NCBI GenBank assembly: GCA_012932865.1
Contig: SAXG01000005.1
Span: forward strand, 1,295,121-1,359,120
DNA from: Amylostereum areolatum
Lineage: Eukaryota; Basidiomycota; Agaricomycetes; Russulales; Stereaceae
Direction of reading: 5' to 3'
DNA: 64,000 nucleotides
This document shows positions 53,445 to 62,369 of this stretch, in pieces. The notes beneath the pieces were generated by a model, which had not been told where the DNA came from, searched no databases, and was given only the letters and a program-made list of their open reading frames with translations. The first letter of the stretch is position 1. Every line of letters starts with the position of its first letter. Made by a program: the position numbers and the translations under genes.

Positions 53445-55554
53445 CTCCTCTACACTAGCTCACCCTACAGTTTGGCGCAGAGCGTCAAACGAAACACCCA
53501 CCACGGAGTCAGCGGAACAACCCGCTGAAAAAAGACCATCAGATTTTGAGATCCCTCAACTCCAATCAAACTGCAGTCGAGACTTCCCTAACGGAAACGA
53601 AGATCATCGCTGGACATTTGACCCCTATCATCTCCTTTTTTACTACGACGGAGCCCTCGTCGCGAAAGAAAGCAAAGGGACATACGCATACCAGTGGAAC
53701 CCACCCATATACAGATACAACCTTCCCCCAGCAGCAGAATACTTCAAAGATAGATCCAAAAGAGAAAAGGAAGACGGAAGCTACGACAATTCACATTGGA
53801 AGCGCCCAGATTATTCAAGACCTCATATCGGGCCCCTCTCATCAGAAGAACTCTGGAAACACCCGGACGCACAGAAAGTCGAAGAGAAACCTTACACCGG
53901 GAATATTAAGGACTACTGGGAATTTGATCCCGATACCGACACAACCGATACGACAACCGAACCACAGAACCCTCGAACCGAACTCCAGCATCCTCAAGAA
54001 CCCGCAACAGCCGCACCACCTCCAGAGGAAACCGCGCCAGAACCTAAGAGAACTATATCAAACCCCCAAATTAAGTCCGATTCCGGAGGAAGTCAAGAAA
54101 GCAGCCCACCGAGCACAGCAGAAACGGAAGAACATACAGAGAACCCAACAAGATCCCCATCGCCTGACGACATCTTCGGAACCACAAGAGGAAGAAAAGG
54201 AAATCTATTCGGAAAACCCGAAAACATCGCACCAATGGGAGACACCGCCACCTCGATACCCAACCCCGCCACCGCACTTGGCAATGTCCCCCCTGGAGAG
54301 ACTAATGTACCGCGCCAGACGCCTGCAACTCCAACACCAGCCGATCCCGCAAAACCGAGACATGAGACTCGATTCTCCCGAGGACTTGGCACGACCGACC
54401 CAATAGGATGGAGAACGCTATCACCACCATCACCATCACTCTCCAACCAATCAAGAGATAACAAGAAGGGAAAAGAAGTCAGAGACTACGTCTTCGGAAG
54501 AGGAGCGACCGCGGATCTTCCGAAAGAATCGAAGCACCCACCAGGAAATTCCCCACCAGGAGGAACAGGCACAATCGGATCAAAACCCGATGATAAGGAC
54601 AAAGGATTCAAACTAAACGCACTAGGAGTATACGACGGAAGAGACCGAGCAAAAGCAGCAAAGTTCATAGAACAATGCGTACTTCGCTTCATAGCCTTTC
54701 CCAATGTGTATGCGGCCAACATGCGTAAGATAACCTTTGTACTCTCGCATCTCACCGACGGACCGGCCCTCCACTGGGCGTCCCTTTTAATAAGCAAGAT
54801 CGATAAGATACGAGATCGTGGTCTAGATCCAGAAGTGTACCTCTCATGGACGGCATTCCGCGACTACTTCTTAGAGACCTTCGGAGAAATAGACCCAGGA
54901 AGAGACGCTAGATTCAATATACAGCGCCTAGAACAAGAGACTATGGAAACCAAAGATTATATTACAATCTTCAGGGACTACGCCATGGAAGCAGGCTACG
55001 ATCATAAGGCACTGATCGACCAATTCAAGAGAGGACTACGCAATGATATCGTGGTCGAGATCCTCAAGAGAGATCACGTCTCGAACGATATCGACGAATG
55101 GTATGAGCTCGCATTGCGCATCGATAATAACTGGCGAGAAGCTCAAGCATTCCAACGGCATTATACGAGACCAATGAACCCAACTAGCGACCTCACCCTC
55201 CTATACAAGAAACCACAGGCGTACGTTCCATTCCGAAGAGGAAACGGGAATAAAGGGAACGTTACCACCGCCAGGGCCACTCAGACCGGAAACAACGGCC
55301 AAAACTTCAGATGCCTTACCCCGCAAGAACGTACCGAACTCCAGAAATCAAGATCATGCTTCTATTGCCGGAAGCCAGGACACATCTCCAGGAACTGCCC
55401 AGAGAAACGTACCCAAACAACGATCAATGCACGAACAGCGAATCTAACAGAGGAAGAATCCCCGATTGATCAGATCACCAAGCTTGTGAACAAGATGGAC
55501 AGTGAAACGTTCGCACGCACCGCCAACATGTTCAAAGACAATCAGGGTTTTTGA
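53437..55554 (+). CDS. gag: Copy 2 gag (capsid, CCHC nucleocapsid)
   Basis: Structural protein forming the virus-like particle. The frame is open from 53437 to TGA 55552-55554, but the first AUG in frame is at 54235, giving 439 aa. The roughly 265 codons before it look coding (Tyr- and Trp-rich: HHLLFYYDG-like, TYAYQWNPPIYRYNLPP, ELWKHPDAQKV) and are open in both copies, so a non-AUG start or an unseen splice is possible. Downstream are capsid-like helices (AKFIEQCVLRFIAFP, YLSWTAFRDYFLETFGEID, IDQFKRGLRND) and the zinc knuckle CFYCRKPGHISRNC near 55355-55395. A second frame (53546-54406) overlaps the 5' part. The 3' end overlaps pol by four bases. Confidence 0.82.
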   Translation, partial: NELSSTLAHPTVWRRASNETPTTESAEQPAEKRPSDFEIPQLQSNCSRDFPNGNEDHRWTFDPYHLLFYYDGALVAKESKGTYAYQWNPPIYRYNLPPAAEYFKDRSKREKEDGSYDNSHWKRPDYSRPHIGPLSSEELWKHPDAQKVEEKPYTGNIKDYWEFDPDTDTTDTTTEPQNPRTELQHPQEPATAAPPPEETAPEPKRTISNPQIKSDSGGSQESSPPSTAETEEHTENPTRSPSPDDIFGTTRGRKGNLFGKPENIAPMGDTATSIPNPATALGNVPPGETNVPRQTPATPTPADPAKPRHETRFSRGLGTTDPIGWRTLSPPSPSLSNQSRDNKKGKEVRDYVFGRGATADLPKESKHPPGNSPPGGTGTIGSKPDDKDKGFKLNALGVYDGRDRAKAAKFIEQCVLRFIAFPNVYAANMRKITFVLSHLTDGPALHWASLLISKIDKIRDRGLDPEVYLSWTAFRDYFLETFGEIDPGRDARFNIQRLEQETMETKDYITIFRDYAMEAGYDHKALIDQFKRGLRNDIVVEILKRDHVSNDIDEWYELALRIDNNWREAQAFQRHYTRPMNPTSDLTLLYKKPQAYVPFRRGNGNKGNVTTARATQTGNNGQNFRCLTPQERTELQKSRSCFYCRKPGHISRNCPEKRTQTTINARTANLTEEESPIDQITKLVNKMDSETFARTANMFKDNQGF
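55545..55551 (+). promoter_or_regulatory. -1 frameshift slippery heptamer G GGT TTT, copy 2
   Basis: Located directly before the gag TGA (GGT TTT TGA in the gag frame). Slippage by -1 would read on into pol. Identical in copy 1. Confidence 0.65.
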
Positions 55555-58500
55555 ATCGTCCTTCAACCGCGGCTGTTGAAAGGACACAGACAATGAACTT
55601 TTCAAATCGGTCTCCTGTGCAGGAAACAGGAGATGACGTAAATAGAACAGTGTATATAAGGTCATACCAAGATGGAGCAACGCACGCTCCATCAATTCAT
55701 ATACCTGTTACATTTCATGGAAAGTTCCGTAAAGCCGCCGCAAAAGCACTGCTCGATAGCGGAGCAAGCAGTACCCTGATCCATCCAGATTTCGTACGAA
55801 AACACAAGATGAATCTGATCCAATTGAAGAAGCCAATACCGATATATAATGTTGATGGATCTAGGAACACTCTAGGAGAGATCAAACAGAAAGTGTACCT
55901 TCCAATGACGATGGAAGGGATCAACGGAGAAATTCACCGCGAAAACTTAGGATTGTTCGTCACAGCCCTGGGAGGAGACGAAGTAATCTTAGGAACCCCT
56001 TGGCTCAAGAAACACAATCCTCATATCGATTGGAGAAAGAGACAGATTACACTACAAACATGTCCAGGTACGTGCCTCACTACCAGTAAAACAATGATCG
56101 TCCAAGGAAAAGACGAACACTCTCTACAATCATTCGAAAAACAGAAGATCAACCATCACGCAATGATAGAAGAACAAGAAGACCCCGAATCCAACTCCGA
56201 TCTCGCCAATATCAGGATAGTCAGAACGTTCCATGGAAAAACTGACATAGAAACAATGCCGATTGCAAAAGAAGCAAACGAACCCGGTATTTGGATAACA
56301 GCAAGAGCAACCAAGGCACAAGAACTCGCAGAAAGAGCGGCCATAGGAGAGAAGAAGAAGACACTCGACGAGATGATTCCGTCTAGTTACAAACAGTATC
56401 AGAAGGTATTCGAAAAGAAGGCGTCGGAACGCTTTCCAATTAGCAGACCATGGGATCACGCGATAGACCTGATTGAAGGATGGAAACCTCGAAATTGTAA
56501 AGTGTACCCAATGACAGTACCCGAACGGAAGGAACTGGACACATTCATAGACGAACATCTACGGAAAGGGTACATCCGAGAATCAAAATCAGAGATATCA
56601 TCGCCATTTTTCTTTATCAAGAAGAAAGACGGATCTCTTCGACCAGTACAGGACTATCGCTATCTTAACTCGATCACGGTCAAAAACGAATATCCGATAC
56701 CACTCATCTCAGATCTCATCGACAAATTAAAAGGCGCTAAAATCTTCTCAAAGCTCGATCTCCGATGGGGATACAACAATGTTCGAATCAAAGAAGGGGA
56801 CCAATGGAAAGCTGCGTTCAAAACAAACAGAGGCCTTTTCGAACCAATGGTAATGTTCTTCGGATTAACCAACTCACCCGCGACATTCCAAGCAATGATG
56901 AACGCACTATTCAAAGAATTAATAGACACAGGAAAGGTGGTGGTCTATATGGACGACATATTGATATTTACAGAAACACTCGACGAACATAGGAAATTGA
57001 TGAAAGAAGCCCTCCAACTGCTAGAACGGAACGATCTATTCCTGAAACCAGAGAAGTGCTTCTTCGAACAACCATCAATCGAATACTTAGGCGTGATAAT
57101 CATGCACAACAAGGTACAGATGGACCCAGTCAAAGTCCAAGGACTAGCCGAATGGCCCACACCAAAGAAAGTAAAAGAAGTCCAATCGTTCCTCGGATTT
57201 GGAAATTTCTATCGACGCTTCATCAAAGACTATTCTAAGATCGCCAGACCCCTATTCCAACTCACAAAGAAAGACCACGAATGGAACTGGACGGCCGAAT
57301 GTGAACACACCTTCGAAAGACTGAAACGAGAATTCACATCGTCCCCAATCTTAATCATGCCCGATGAAAACAAACCATTCCGCATAGAGAGTGACGCCTC
57401 CGATTTTGCGTACGGAGCAATCCTATCGCAACCAGATGAAATCGGAAGATGGCACCCGGTCGCGTACCTATCCAAATCACTGTCTCCCGCGGAACAAAAT
57501 TACGAGATATACGACAAAGAACTCTTAGGAGTAGTAAAAGCCTTAGAACACTGGCGACACTATCTAGAAGGAGCGAACCACAAAGTCGAAATCTGGACAG
57601 ATCATAAAAATCTAGAATATTTCACAACAGCTCAGAAACTCAATCGACGGCAAGCACGATGGAGCTTATATCTGTCCCGCTTTGACTACACCTTGGTGCA
57701 CAAACCGGGAAGTACAAACAAGGCAGACGGACTTTCTAGAAGACCAGATCATAAGGAAGACATTCCAGACAACGACAACCACATCCTACTTCACCCTTCG
57801 GTCTTCAGAGCTAGAGCCACCGGAAGAGGAACAGTCGAAGCAGTCGGAGACAAAGAACTTCTCAAAGAACTAAGAAACTTCTCACACCTAGATGATGAGG
57901 TTTGGATAGCGTTAGAGACAATCAAAAGATCGGGACCACGCACCCTCGCAAAAGGAATCGAAGATTGGAACTTCAAGAACGATCTGATCATCAGAAAAGG
58001 AAAGATCTATGTGCCACAGAATCTCGAACTTAGACGCAGGATCCTAAAATCGCATCATGATCTGGAAACAATTGGACATCCAGGCGAAATGAAAACTCTA
58101 GAGCTGGTACAAAGAAACTTTTGGTGGCCAAAGATGATTTCCTTCGTGAAAGGTTATGTTCAAGGATGTCCCGTATGCCAGTCAACAAAGAATGTCACAC
58201 ATCCGGCAAAACATCCATTACAACCTACGGAAATACCAGAACGACCATGGGAAACAATCACATCGGATTTTATTACAGACCTTCCGATCTCCAACGGATT
58301 CGATTCGATCAACGTAGTCGTCGACAGGTTCACCAAAACCGCAGTATTCACGCCGTGCCTAAAGACGATCAACGCAGAAGAAACAGCTGATCTTCTGATC
58401 GACAATGTTTACAGACGATTTGGACTATGGAAAAGAATGATATCGGACAGAGGCCCTCAATTCGCATCCAAAGTATTCCAATCCATCTGCGAAAGCCTCG

Positions 58501-59438
58501 GAGTTATCTCATCGCTCAGTACAGCGTATCATCCCCAAACGGATGGCGAAACAGAAAGAGTGAATCAAGAGTTAGAACAATATCTTCGAGCATTCTGCAA
58601 CGGAGATCAAACGAATTGGGCAAAACTTCTACCAAAAGCAGAATTTGCACACAATGTAAGACAACATTCAGCTACGAAAACCTCCCCATTTGAACTCCTA
58701 CATGGGTATCAACCGGTTTTTAACCCGGCAATACCAACCGATCCGCGAATACCGACGGCCGAAGAAAGAATAAAGAACTTTAAGGACGCATGGAACAACG
58801 CAGAAGCAAGTCTGGAAATAGCTGCCAAACTGATGAAAATGCAGCATGATCAAACGCTCACACTGCGAGATCAACTCAAACAGGGTGACCAAGTATGGTT
58901 AGACGGAAAAAATCTTAACACGGTATACCCGAAAACTAAACTAGCACCAAAGCGATTCGGCCCATTCAAAATCGAAAAAGTAATAGGACCAGTAACCTAT
59001 CGCTTAGAACTACCAGCGAAGTGGAAGATACATCCAGTATTTCACGCGGCACTATTAATTCCGTTCAAAGAAACAGAACAATACGGAGAAGCTTACGAAA
59101 AACCGCCTCCGGAACTAGTAAACGATGAAGAACTCTACGAACTAGAAACAATAATAGCCTCGAAACTAGACAAACGATATTCCGAACCATTACATTATTT
59201 CGTAAAATGGAAAGGCTACCCAGATTCCGGTAACACATGGGAACCAGCATCTAATCTCGAAGGATCAAAAGATGCGATCGCAGAGTTCCACCGGAATAAT
59301 CCCAAGGCACCGAAGTTGCCACCACAGCCAATCAAAGATACCAACACAGAAGCCACTGATCGTGACGAAACTGAAGCAACGCAGCAAGAACGAAGACCAA
59401 CGAGACGAAAGAAACGCAAGACGAAAGTAAGACACTAA
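55551..59438 (+). CDS. pol: Copy 2 pol polyprotein (PR-RT-RH-IN-chromodomain)
   Basis: 1295 codons, uninterrupted, in the -1 frame of gag. Domains by residue: aspartic protease with LLDSGAS at ~67-73; reverse transcriptase about 310-500 with YMDD at ~466; RNase H about 605-735 (ESDASDFAYGAIL, YDKELLGVVKALEHW, TDHKNLEYF); integrase with an HHCC finger at ~835-875 (HHDLETIGH, CPVC); catalytic Asp in SDFITDL (~904), Asp in SDRGPQF (~964) and Glu in GETERVNQELE (~1000); and a C-terminal chromodomain about 1195-1250 (LHYFVKWKGYPDSGNTWEP). Chromodomains in such integrases direct insertion to heterochromatin marks. There is no AUG at the 5' end, consistent with expression by frameshifting. All catalytic motifs are present. 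Confidence 0.96.
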   Translation: MNRPSTAAVERTQTMNFSNRSPVQETGDDVNRTVYIRSYQDGATHAPSIHIPVTFHGKFRKAAAKALLDSGASSTLIHPDFVRKHKMNLIQLKKPIPIYNVDGSRNTLGEIKQKVYLPMTMEGINGEIHRENLGLFVTALGGDEVILGTPWLKKHNPHIDWRKRQITLQTCPGTCLTTSKTMIVQGKDEHSLQSFEKQKINHHAMIEEQEDPESNSDLANIRIVRTFHGKTDIETMPIAKEANEPGIWITARATKAQELAERAAIGEKKKTLDEMIPSSYKQYQKVFEKKASERFPISRPWDHAIDLIEGWKPRNCKVYPMTVPERKELDTFIDEHLRKGYIRESKSEISSPFFFIKKKDGSLRPVQDYRYLNSITVKNEYPIPLISDLIDKLKGAKIFSKLDLRWGYNNVRIKEGDQWKAAFKTNRGLFEPMVMFFGLTNSPATFQAMMNALFKELIDTGKVVVYMDDILIFTETLDEHRKLMKEALQLLERNDLFLKPEKCFFEQPSIEYLGVIIMHNKVQMDPVKVQGLAEWPTPKKVKEVQSFLGFGNFYRRFIKDYSKIARPLFQLTKKDHEWNWTAECEHTFERLKREFTSSPILIMPDENKPFRIESDASDFAYGAILSQPDEIGRWHPVAYLSKSLSPAEQNYEIYDKELLGVVKALEHWRHYLEGANHKVEIWTDHKNLEYFTTAQKLNRRQARWSLYLSRFDYTLVHKPGSTNKADGLSRRPDHKEDIPDNDNHILLHPSVFRARATGRGTVEAVGDKELLKELRNFSHLDDEVWIALETIKRSGPRTLAKGIEDWNFKNDLIIRKGKIYVPQNLELRRRILKSHHDLETIGHPGEMKTLELVQRNFWWPKMISFVKGYVQGCPVCQSTKNVTHPAKHPLQPTEIPERPWETITSDFITDLPISNGFDSINVVVDRFTKTAVFTPCLKTINAEETADLLIDNVYRRFGLWKRMISDRGPQFASKVFQSICESLGVISSLSTAYHPQTDGETERVNQELEQYLRAFCNGDQTNWAKLLPKAEFAHNVRQHSATKTSPFELLHGYQPVFNPAIPTDPRIPTAEERIKNFKDAWNNAEASLEIAAKLMKMQHDQTLTLRDQLKQGDQVWLDGKNLNTVYPKTKLAPKRFGPFKIEKVIGPVTYRLELPAKWKIHPVFHAALLIPFKETEQYGEAYEKPPPELVNDEELYELETIIASKLDKRYSEPLHYFVKWKGYPDSGNTWEPASNLEGSKDAIAEFHRNNPKAPKLPPQPIKDTNTEATDRDETEATQQERRPTRRKKRKTKVRH

Positions 59439-59582
59439 GTGAGACTCAACGGCATTCAGGCGAATGCACTGCCAACAAAGGGGGGATAAAAACCCTACGG
59501 GTTCAACAAGACAGATCACCAATGTCCACCACCCCGAACGCAACCAACATCTCCTCTACCAATCAGACCGTCTCACCCAACA

Positions 59583-61367
59583 ATGTCGAACACATCCGCC
59601 TCGTCTGCAACAGAGCACACCACACTCAACAGGAACGCACCCTCTGTGGAGACTGCTTCATCGCCCGATCGGCAGCAATCTTCGCAATTAAGTCAGTACC
59701 TCCTCCGTCTAGGTCAGGACCAGACGGAAGAACAGGGGGTAAGCCGATTAGAAGCATACAGAAGAACCCTAACTGAAGCACCCGGATTCCTCACAGGTGC
59801 TAATGCAATCCCCGTGGCCCGGAGCGACGGAGGTCCCAACACCCGATTCCCCGATACTCGAGAATCAAATAGCCCGCATGATAGCCGGAGTAGCGATCGA
59901 GCAGGCCAGACAGAGGATCGACGACCTCAGGAGGGAGTCGGCCGACGTCCAGGGCATCCTGGAGGACCACAACAAGATGCTCGACGAAGAACTCCACCAG
60001 CTGGACCTGAGGTACCTGACGCTCTCGACCGAAATGGAGGAACGAGAGGTCAAGCTCCTTCGACGATTCAGGAAGCTAGCGCAGCGGCTATACTCAACGT
60101 CGCAGAACTCCGAAAGTTCCTCACTGAAGTCGGACTCCGAGTCAACTGGCTCAACTGGGAAAGACATACCTTCCGTGCCGCCTACGAAGGAGAAATCCTC
60201 CGAAGACGAATGGAAACTACCGGAGTTCCCCATATGTCGTCACGCGAAGGCCCCGACATCGACCTCATCTTCCATGGACATCACATCTCCCCGGGCTATA
60301 CTGTTCGACCCGATCCCATCGCATCTGCCCTCACCAGACCCCCGTTCCTTCCTAACGCCCCTCCACGACCCGTCACCGCCCCCACGCCACCAGGATCCTT
60401 ACCCATCCCCGGCATCACCCAGATTAACCCCGTCCAGCCTCCCGTCGCTAGAAACGAATTACCCGGAGAGCAGTTCAGACAGCCCCTGCCAAGAGAGCTA
60501 TCGGGACAGTCCCTGGTCCTTCCAGAGCCCGGACAACCGACCGGACGACCGGCCAGCAGTCCGCGACCGATACCTAGGACACCTCCTCGGCTGCCCGCCG
60601 TGCCTAGACCGCCAACTCCATTCCCACTATCTGCTAGCGACGCTCCCATGCCGTGGCACGGAAACCCCGCCCCCTATCCCTCATTCCTACGTCCGCACCC
60701 CGACCACGCTCGAGATCCCGTCACCCAGGATCCCCGAGTCACCGCACAGCGACGTAAACATGATTCTGTCGACCCCGACGGAAGACCGTTCAAGCGGATC
60801 AGAGAGTTCAGACTCCCCGATGCATCGGGTGAGGAAGAACTTCAAGGAACTCAAGAAGATAGTCGATCGGATGATGGAAGACCGCGCTCGCTGGAGACAG
60901 GAACTCAACCTAACGGACGAGTCGGACAGTTCAGCGGAAGAATCGGACAGCTCGGCGGACAAATCGGAGAAGGACGACAGGACGAAGGAAGTAGCCGAGA
61001 ATCCCTCAGACCCATGGAGCGACGAACCAACCACGTGGACGCAAGAGAAGTGGGACGCAATTCCCTCGAAGCCGCGGAAACGCTGCTGGAAATGCGGCAA
61101 GCGAGGCCATCTCCGCCGAGATTGTCCCCGTCGCAAGGGCGCTCCCCCTCACTTCCCTCGATTTCGGTCCTACTATCCCCTCCGACCACAGACTCCTCTT
61201 CCTCACCATCGCCCGGACCGTCCGGATATCAGTTACGGTCCAGGAACACTGATGTCCCACCCCCACCTCCGACGTACCGACGCTACCGCCCGCGCCCACA
61301 GGCAGCTTCTGGGATTCCTCACGCGACGCGAGAAGCTGACGCACGAAGCCGCCCAACACGCCACTGA
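59583..61367 (+). CDS. Copy 2 accessory ORF A
   Basis: 594 codons, function unknown, starting MSNTSASSATEHTTLNRNAP. Mostly Pro/Arg/Ser-rich, but residues about 170-245 form an ordered, aromatic-containing block (LNVAELRKFLTEVGLRVNW, WERHTFRAAYEGEILRRRM, DIDLIFHGHHISPGYTV). It overlaps ORF B in a different frame for 1571 bp. Between copies this ordered block changes mainly at silent sites of frame A, which supports it being translated. It ends near RSRPTRH. Position between pol and the 3' LTR is where some Gypsy elements carry env-like or other extra genes, but I see no signal peptide or membrane segment here. Confidence 0.6.
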   Translation: MSNTSASSATEHTTLNRNAPSVETASSPDRQQSSQLSQYLLRLGQDQTEEQGVSRLEAYRRTLTEAPGFLTGANAIPVARSDGGPNTRFPDTRESNSPHDSRSSDRAGQTEDRRPQEGVGRRPGHPGGPQQDARRRTPPAGPEVPDALDRNGGTRGQAPSTIQEASAAAILNVAELRKFLTEVGLRVNWLNWERHTFRAAYEGEILRRRMETTGVPHMSSREGPDIDLIFHGHHISPGYTVRPDPIASALTRPPFLPNAPPRPVTAPTPPGSLPIPGITQINPVQPPVARNELPGEQFRQPLPRELSGQSLVLPEPGQPTGRPASSPRPIPRTPPRLPAVPRPPTPFPLSASDAPMPWHGNPAPYPSFLRPHPDHARDPVTQDPRVTAQRRKHDSVDPDGRPFKRIREFRLPDASGEEELQGTQEDSRSDDGRPRSLETGTQPNGRVGQFSGRIGQLGGQIGEGRQDEGSSRESLRPMERRTNHVDAREVGRNSLEAAETLLEMRQARPSPPRLSPSQGRSPSLPSISVLLSPPTTDSSSSPSPGPSGYQLRSRNTDVPPPPPTYRRYRPRPQAASGIPHATREADARSRPTRH

Positions 61368-61527
61368 ACAGTGGCTGTACTGGGAGGACGCAATGCTCCG
61401 CACTCAACAGGAACCCCCCTTGCGCTTCAATCACTCCTGGCGCGTCGACGATCTCTTCTGGAAGGAGGCAGATTGGGACTTGCAGGAAGCGGAGGAATCG
61501 AAGGACCACTGGCCAGAGCCCTGGTAA
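59797..61527 (+). CDS. Copy 2 accessory ORF B (coiled coil, second CCHC zinc knuckle)
   Basis: 576 codons. Order: short Pro-rich lead; a coiled coil at residues ~20-105 (ENQIARMIAGVAIEQARQRI, EMEEREVKLLRRFRKLAQRLY); a long Ser/Pro/Asp-rich disordered middle; acidic Ser stretch DESDSSAEESDSSAD; zinc knuckle CWKCGKRGHLRRDCPRRK at ~430; and an ordered C-terminus (RAHRQLLGFLTRREKLTHEA, QWLYWEDAML, VDDLFWKEADW) ending EPW. A coiled coil plus CCHC knuckle resembles a nucleic-acid-binding gag-like protein, distinct from the real gag knuckle upstream. In the coiled-coil region, differences from copy 1 are mostly silent in this frame. An RNA-binding role is inference. Confidence 0.75.
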   Translation: MLMQSPWPGATEVPTPDSPILENQIARMIAGVAIEQARQRIDDLRRESADVQGILEDHNKMLDEELHQLDLRYLTLSTEMEEREVKLLRRFRKLAQRLYSTSQNSESSSLKSDSESTGSTGKDIPSVPPTKEKSSEDEWKLPEFPICRHAKAPTSTSSSMDITSPRAILFDPIPSHLPSPDPRSFLTPLHDPSPPPRHQDPYPSPASPRLTPSSLPSLETNYPESSSDSPCQESYRDSPWSFQSPDNRPDDRPAVRDRYLGHLLGCPPCLDRQLHSHYLLATLPCRGTETPPPIPHSYVRTPTTLEIPSPRIPESPHSDVNMILSTPTEDRSSGSESSDSPMHRVRKNFKELKKIVDRMMEDRARWRQELNLTDESDSSAEESDSSADKSEKDDRTKEVAENPSDPWSDEPTTWTQEKWDAIPSKPRKRCWKCGKRGHLRRDCPRRKGAPPHFPRFRSYYPLRPQTPLPHHRPDRPDISYGPGTLMSHPHLRRTDATARAHRQLLGFLTRREKLTHEAAQHATEQWLYWEDAMLRTQQEPPLRFNHSWRVDDLFWKEADWDLQEAEESKDHWPEPW

Positions 61528-61914
61528 GCGCGCAGACAACTTTACCCATCATCATGCACTCGGACTTTCTCTCTTCCCCCATCATTACGCTCTCGCATCT
61601 ATTGTCACGATACTTCTCGGACTGATCATGGACTGCGCCCTCATCCGCACGCATATTTTCCTCGGACTTCTCTACTATACCAGTTTCTATCGCTATGAGG
61701 AAGGCGAGACGCTTGATATTCTCTCCGCGACGCGCTGGACGCGTCGCTTACTTACGACTTAGTTTTGAGTATGTACGAATCATCGCTTACGATTGCTGGC
61801 AATGATTACATCATTGCCCCTCTGCATCGTAAGGATAAAAGGGAAAGCTACAAGGACCACAACACCCTCAGACATCGTCTAAACCAACCCACTCGCACCA
61901 CCCACACCAACCAA

Positions 61915-62298
61915 ATGTCTTCCACCCTCACCTCCTCATCGCGCAACCTCTCCACCACCGACCACACTCCCCCTACCACTCCTCCTCCCTCGCCCGTCCT
62001 CTCACGCACTCCCACGCCCGACCCACAAGACGAAGAACTCCTTCGTCATCTCAAGAGAGTCACAGAACTCCTAAGCCGTCCGGACGTCGCTCGCGCCATG
62101 AAGAGGCCGAGAAGTCTAGACGAAGAAGCCATGCGGGAGTCGAAGGGGAGATGCGGCATTAGAGGAGTATTCCGAAAGCACGGCCCCCGTCTCAAAAGCC
62201 CGGACCATGCGACGACGGCGAGGATAGGGCATCGGCTAGGGTCTCCCACGATGGACGGAGAGGACGTAAAAGTAGTGGAGGCATTACTGAAGCGGTAG
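61915..62298 (+). CDS. Copy 2 accessory ORF C
   Basis: 128-aa ORF (or longer if an upstream in-frame ATG at 61765 is used). Ser/Thr/Pro-rich N-terminus (PPTTPPPSPVLSRTPTPDP), then a helical charged part (DEELLRHLKRVTELLSRPDV) and a basic C-terminus (AMKRPRSLDEEAM ... DVKVVEALLKR). The upstream ATG region encodes little of note. Copy 1 has a two-base insertion in it. Function unknown; may be part of a spliced product. Confidence 0.45.
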   Translation: MSSTLTSSSRNLSTTDHTPPTTPPPSPVLSRTPTPDPQDEELLRHLKRVTELLSRPDVARAMKRPRSLDEEAMRESKGRCGIRGVFRKHGPRLKSPDHATTARIGHRLGSPTMDGEDVKVVEALLKR

Positions 62299-62369
62299 AA
62301 TAGAATTCTATCGCTCGATTCCGGATAAGGATAAAAGGAGTGGACATCAAAACATGAGGACTCAGAAGC

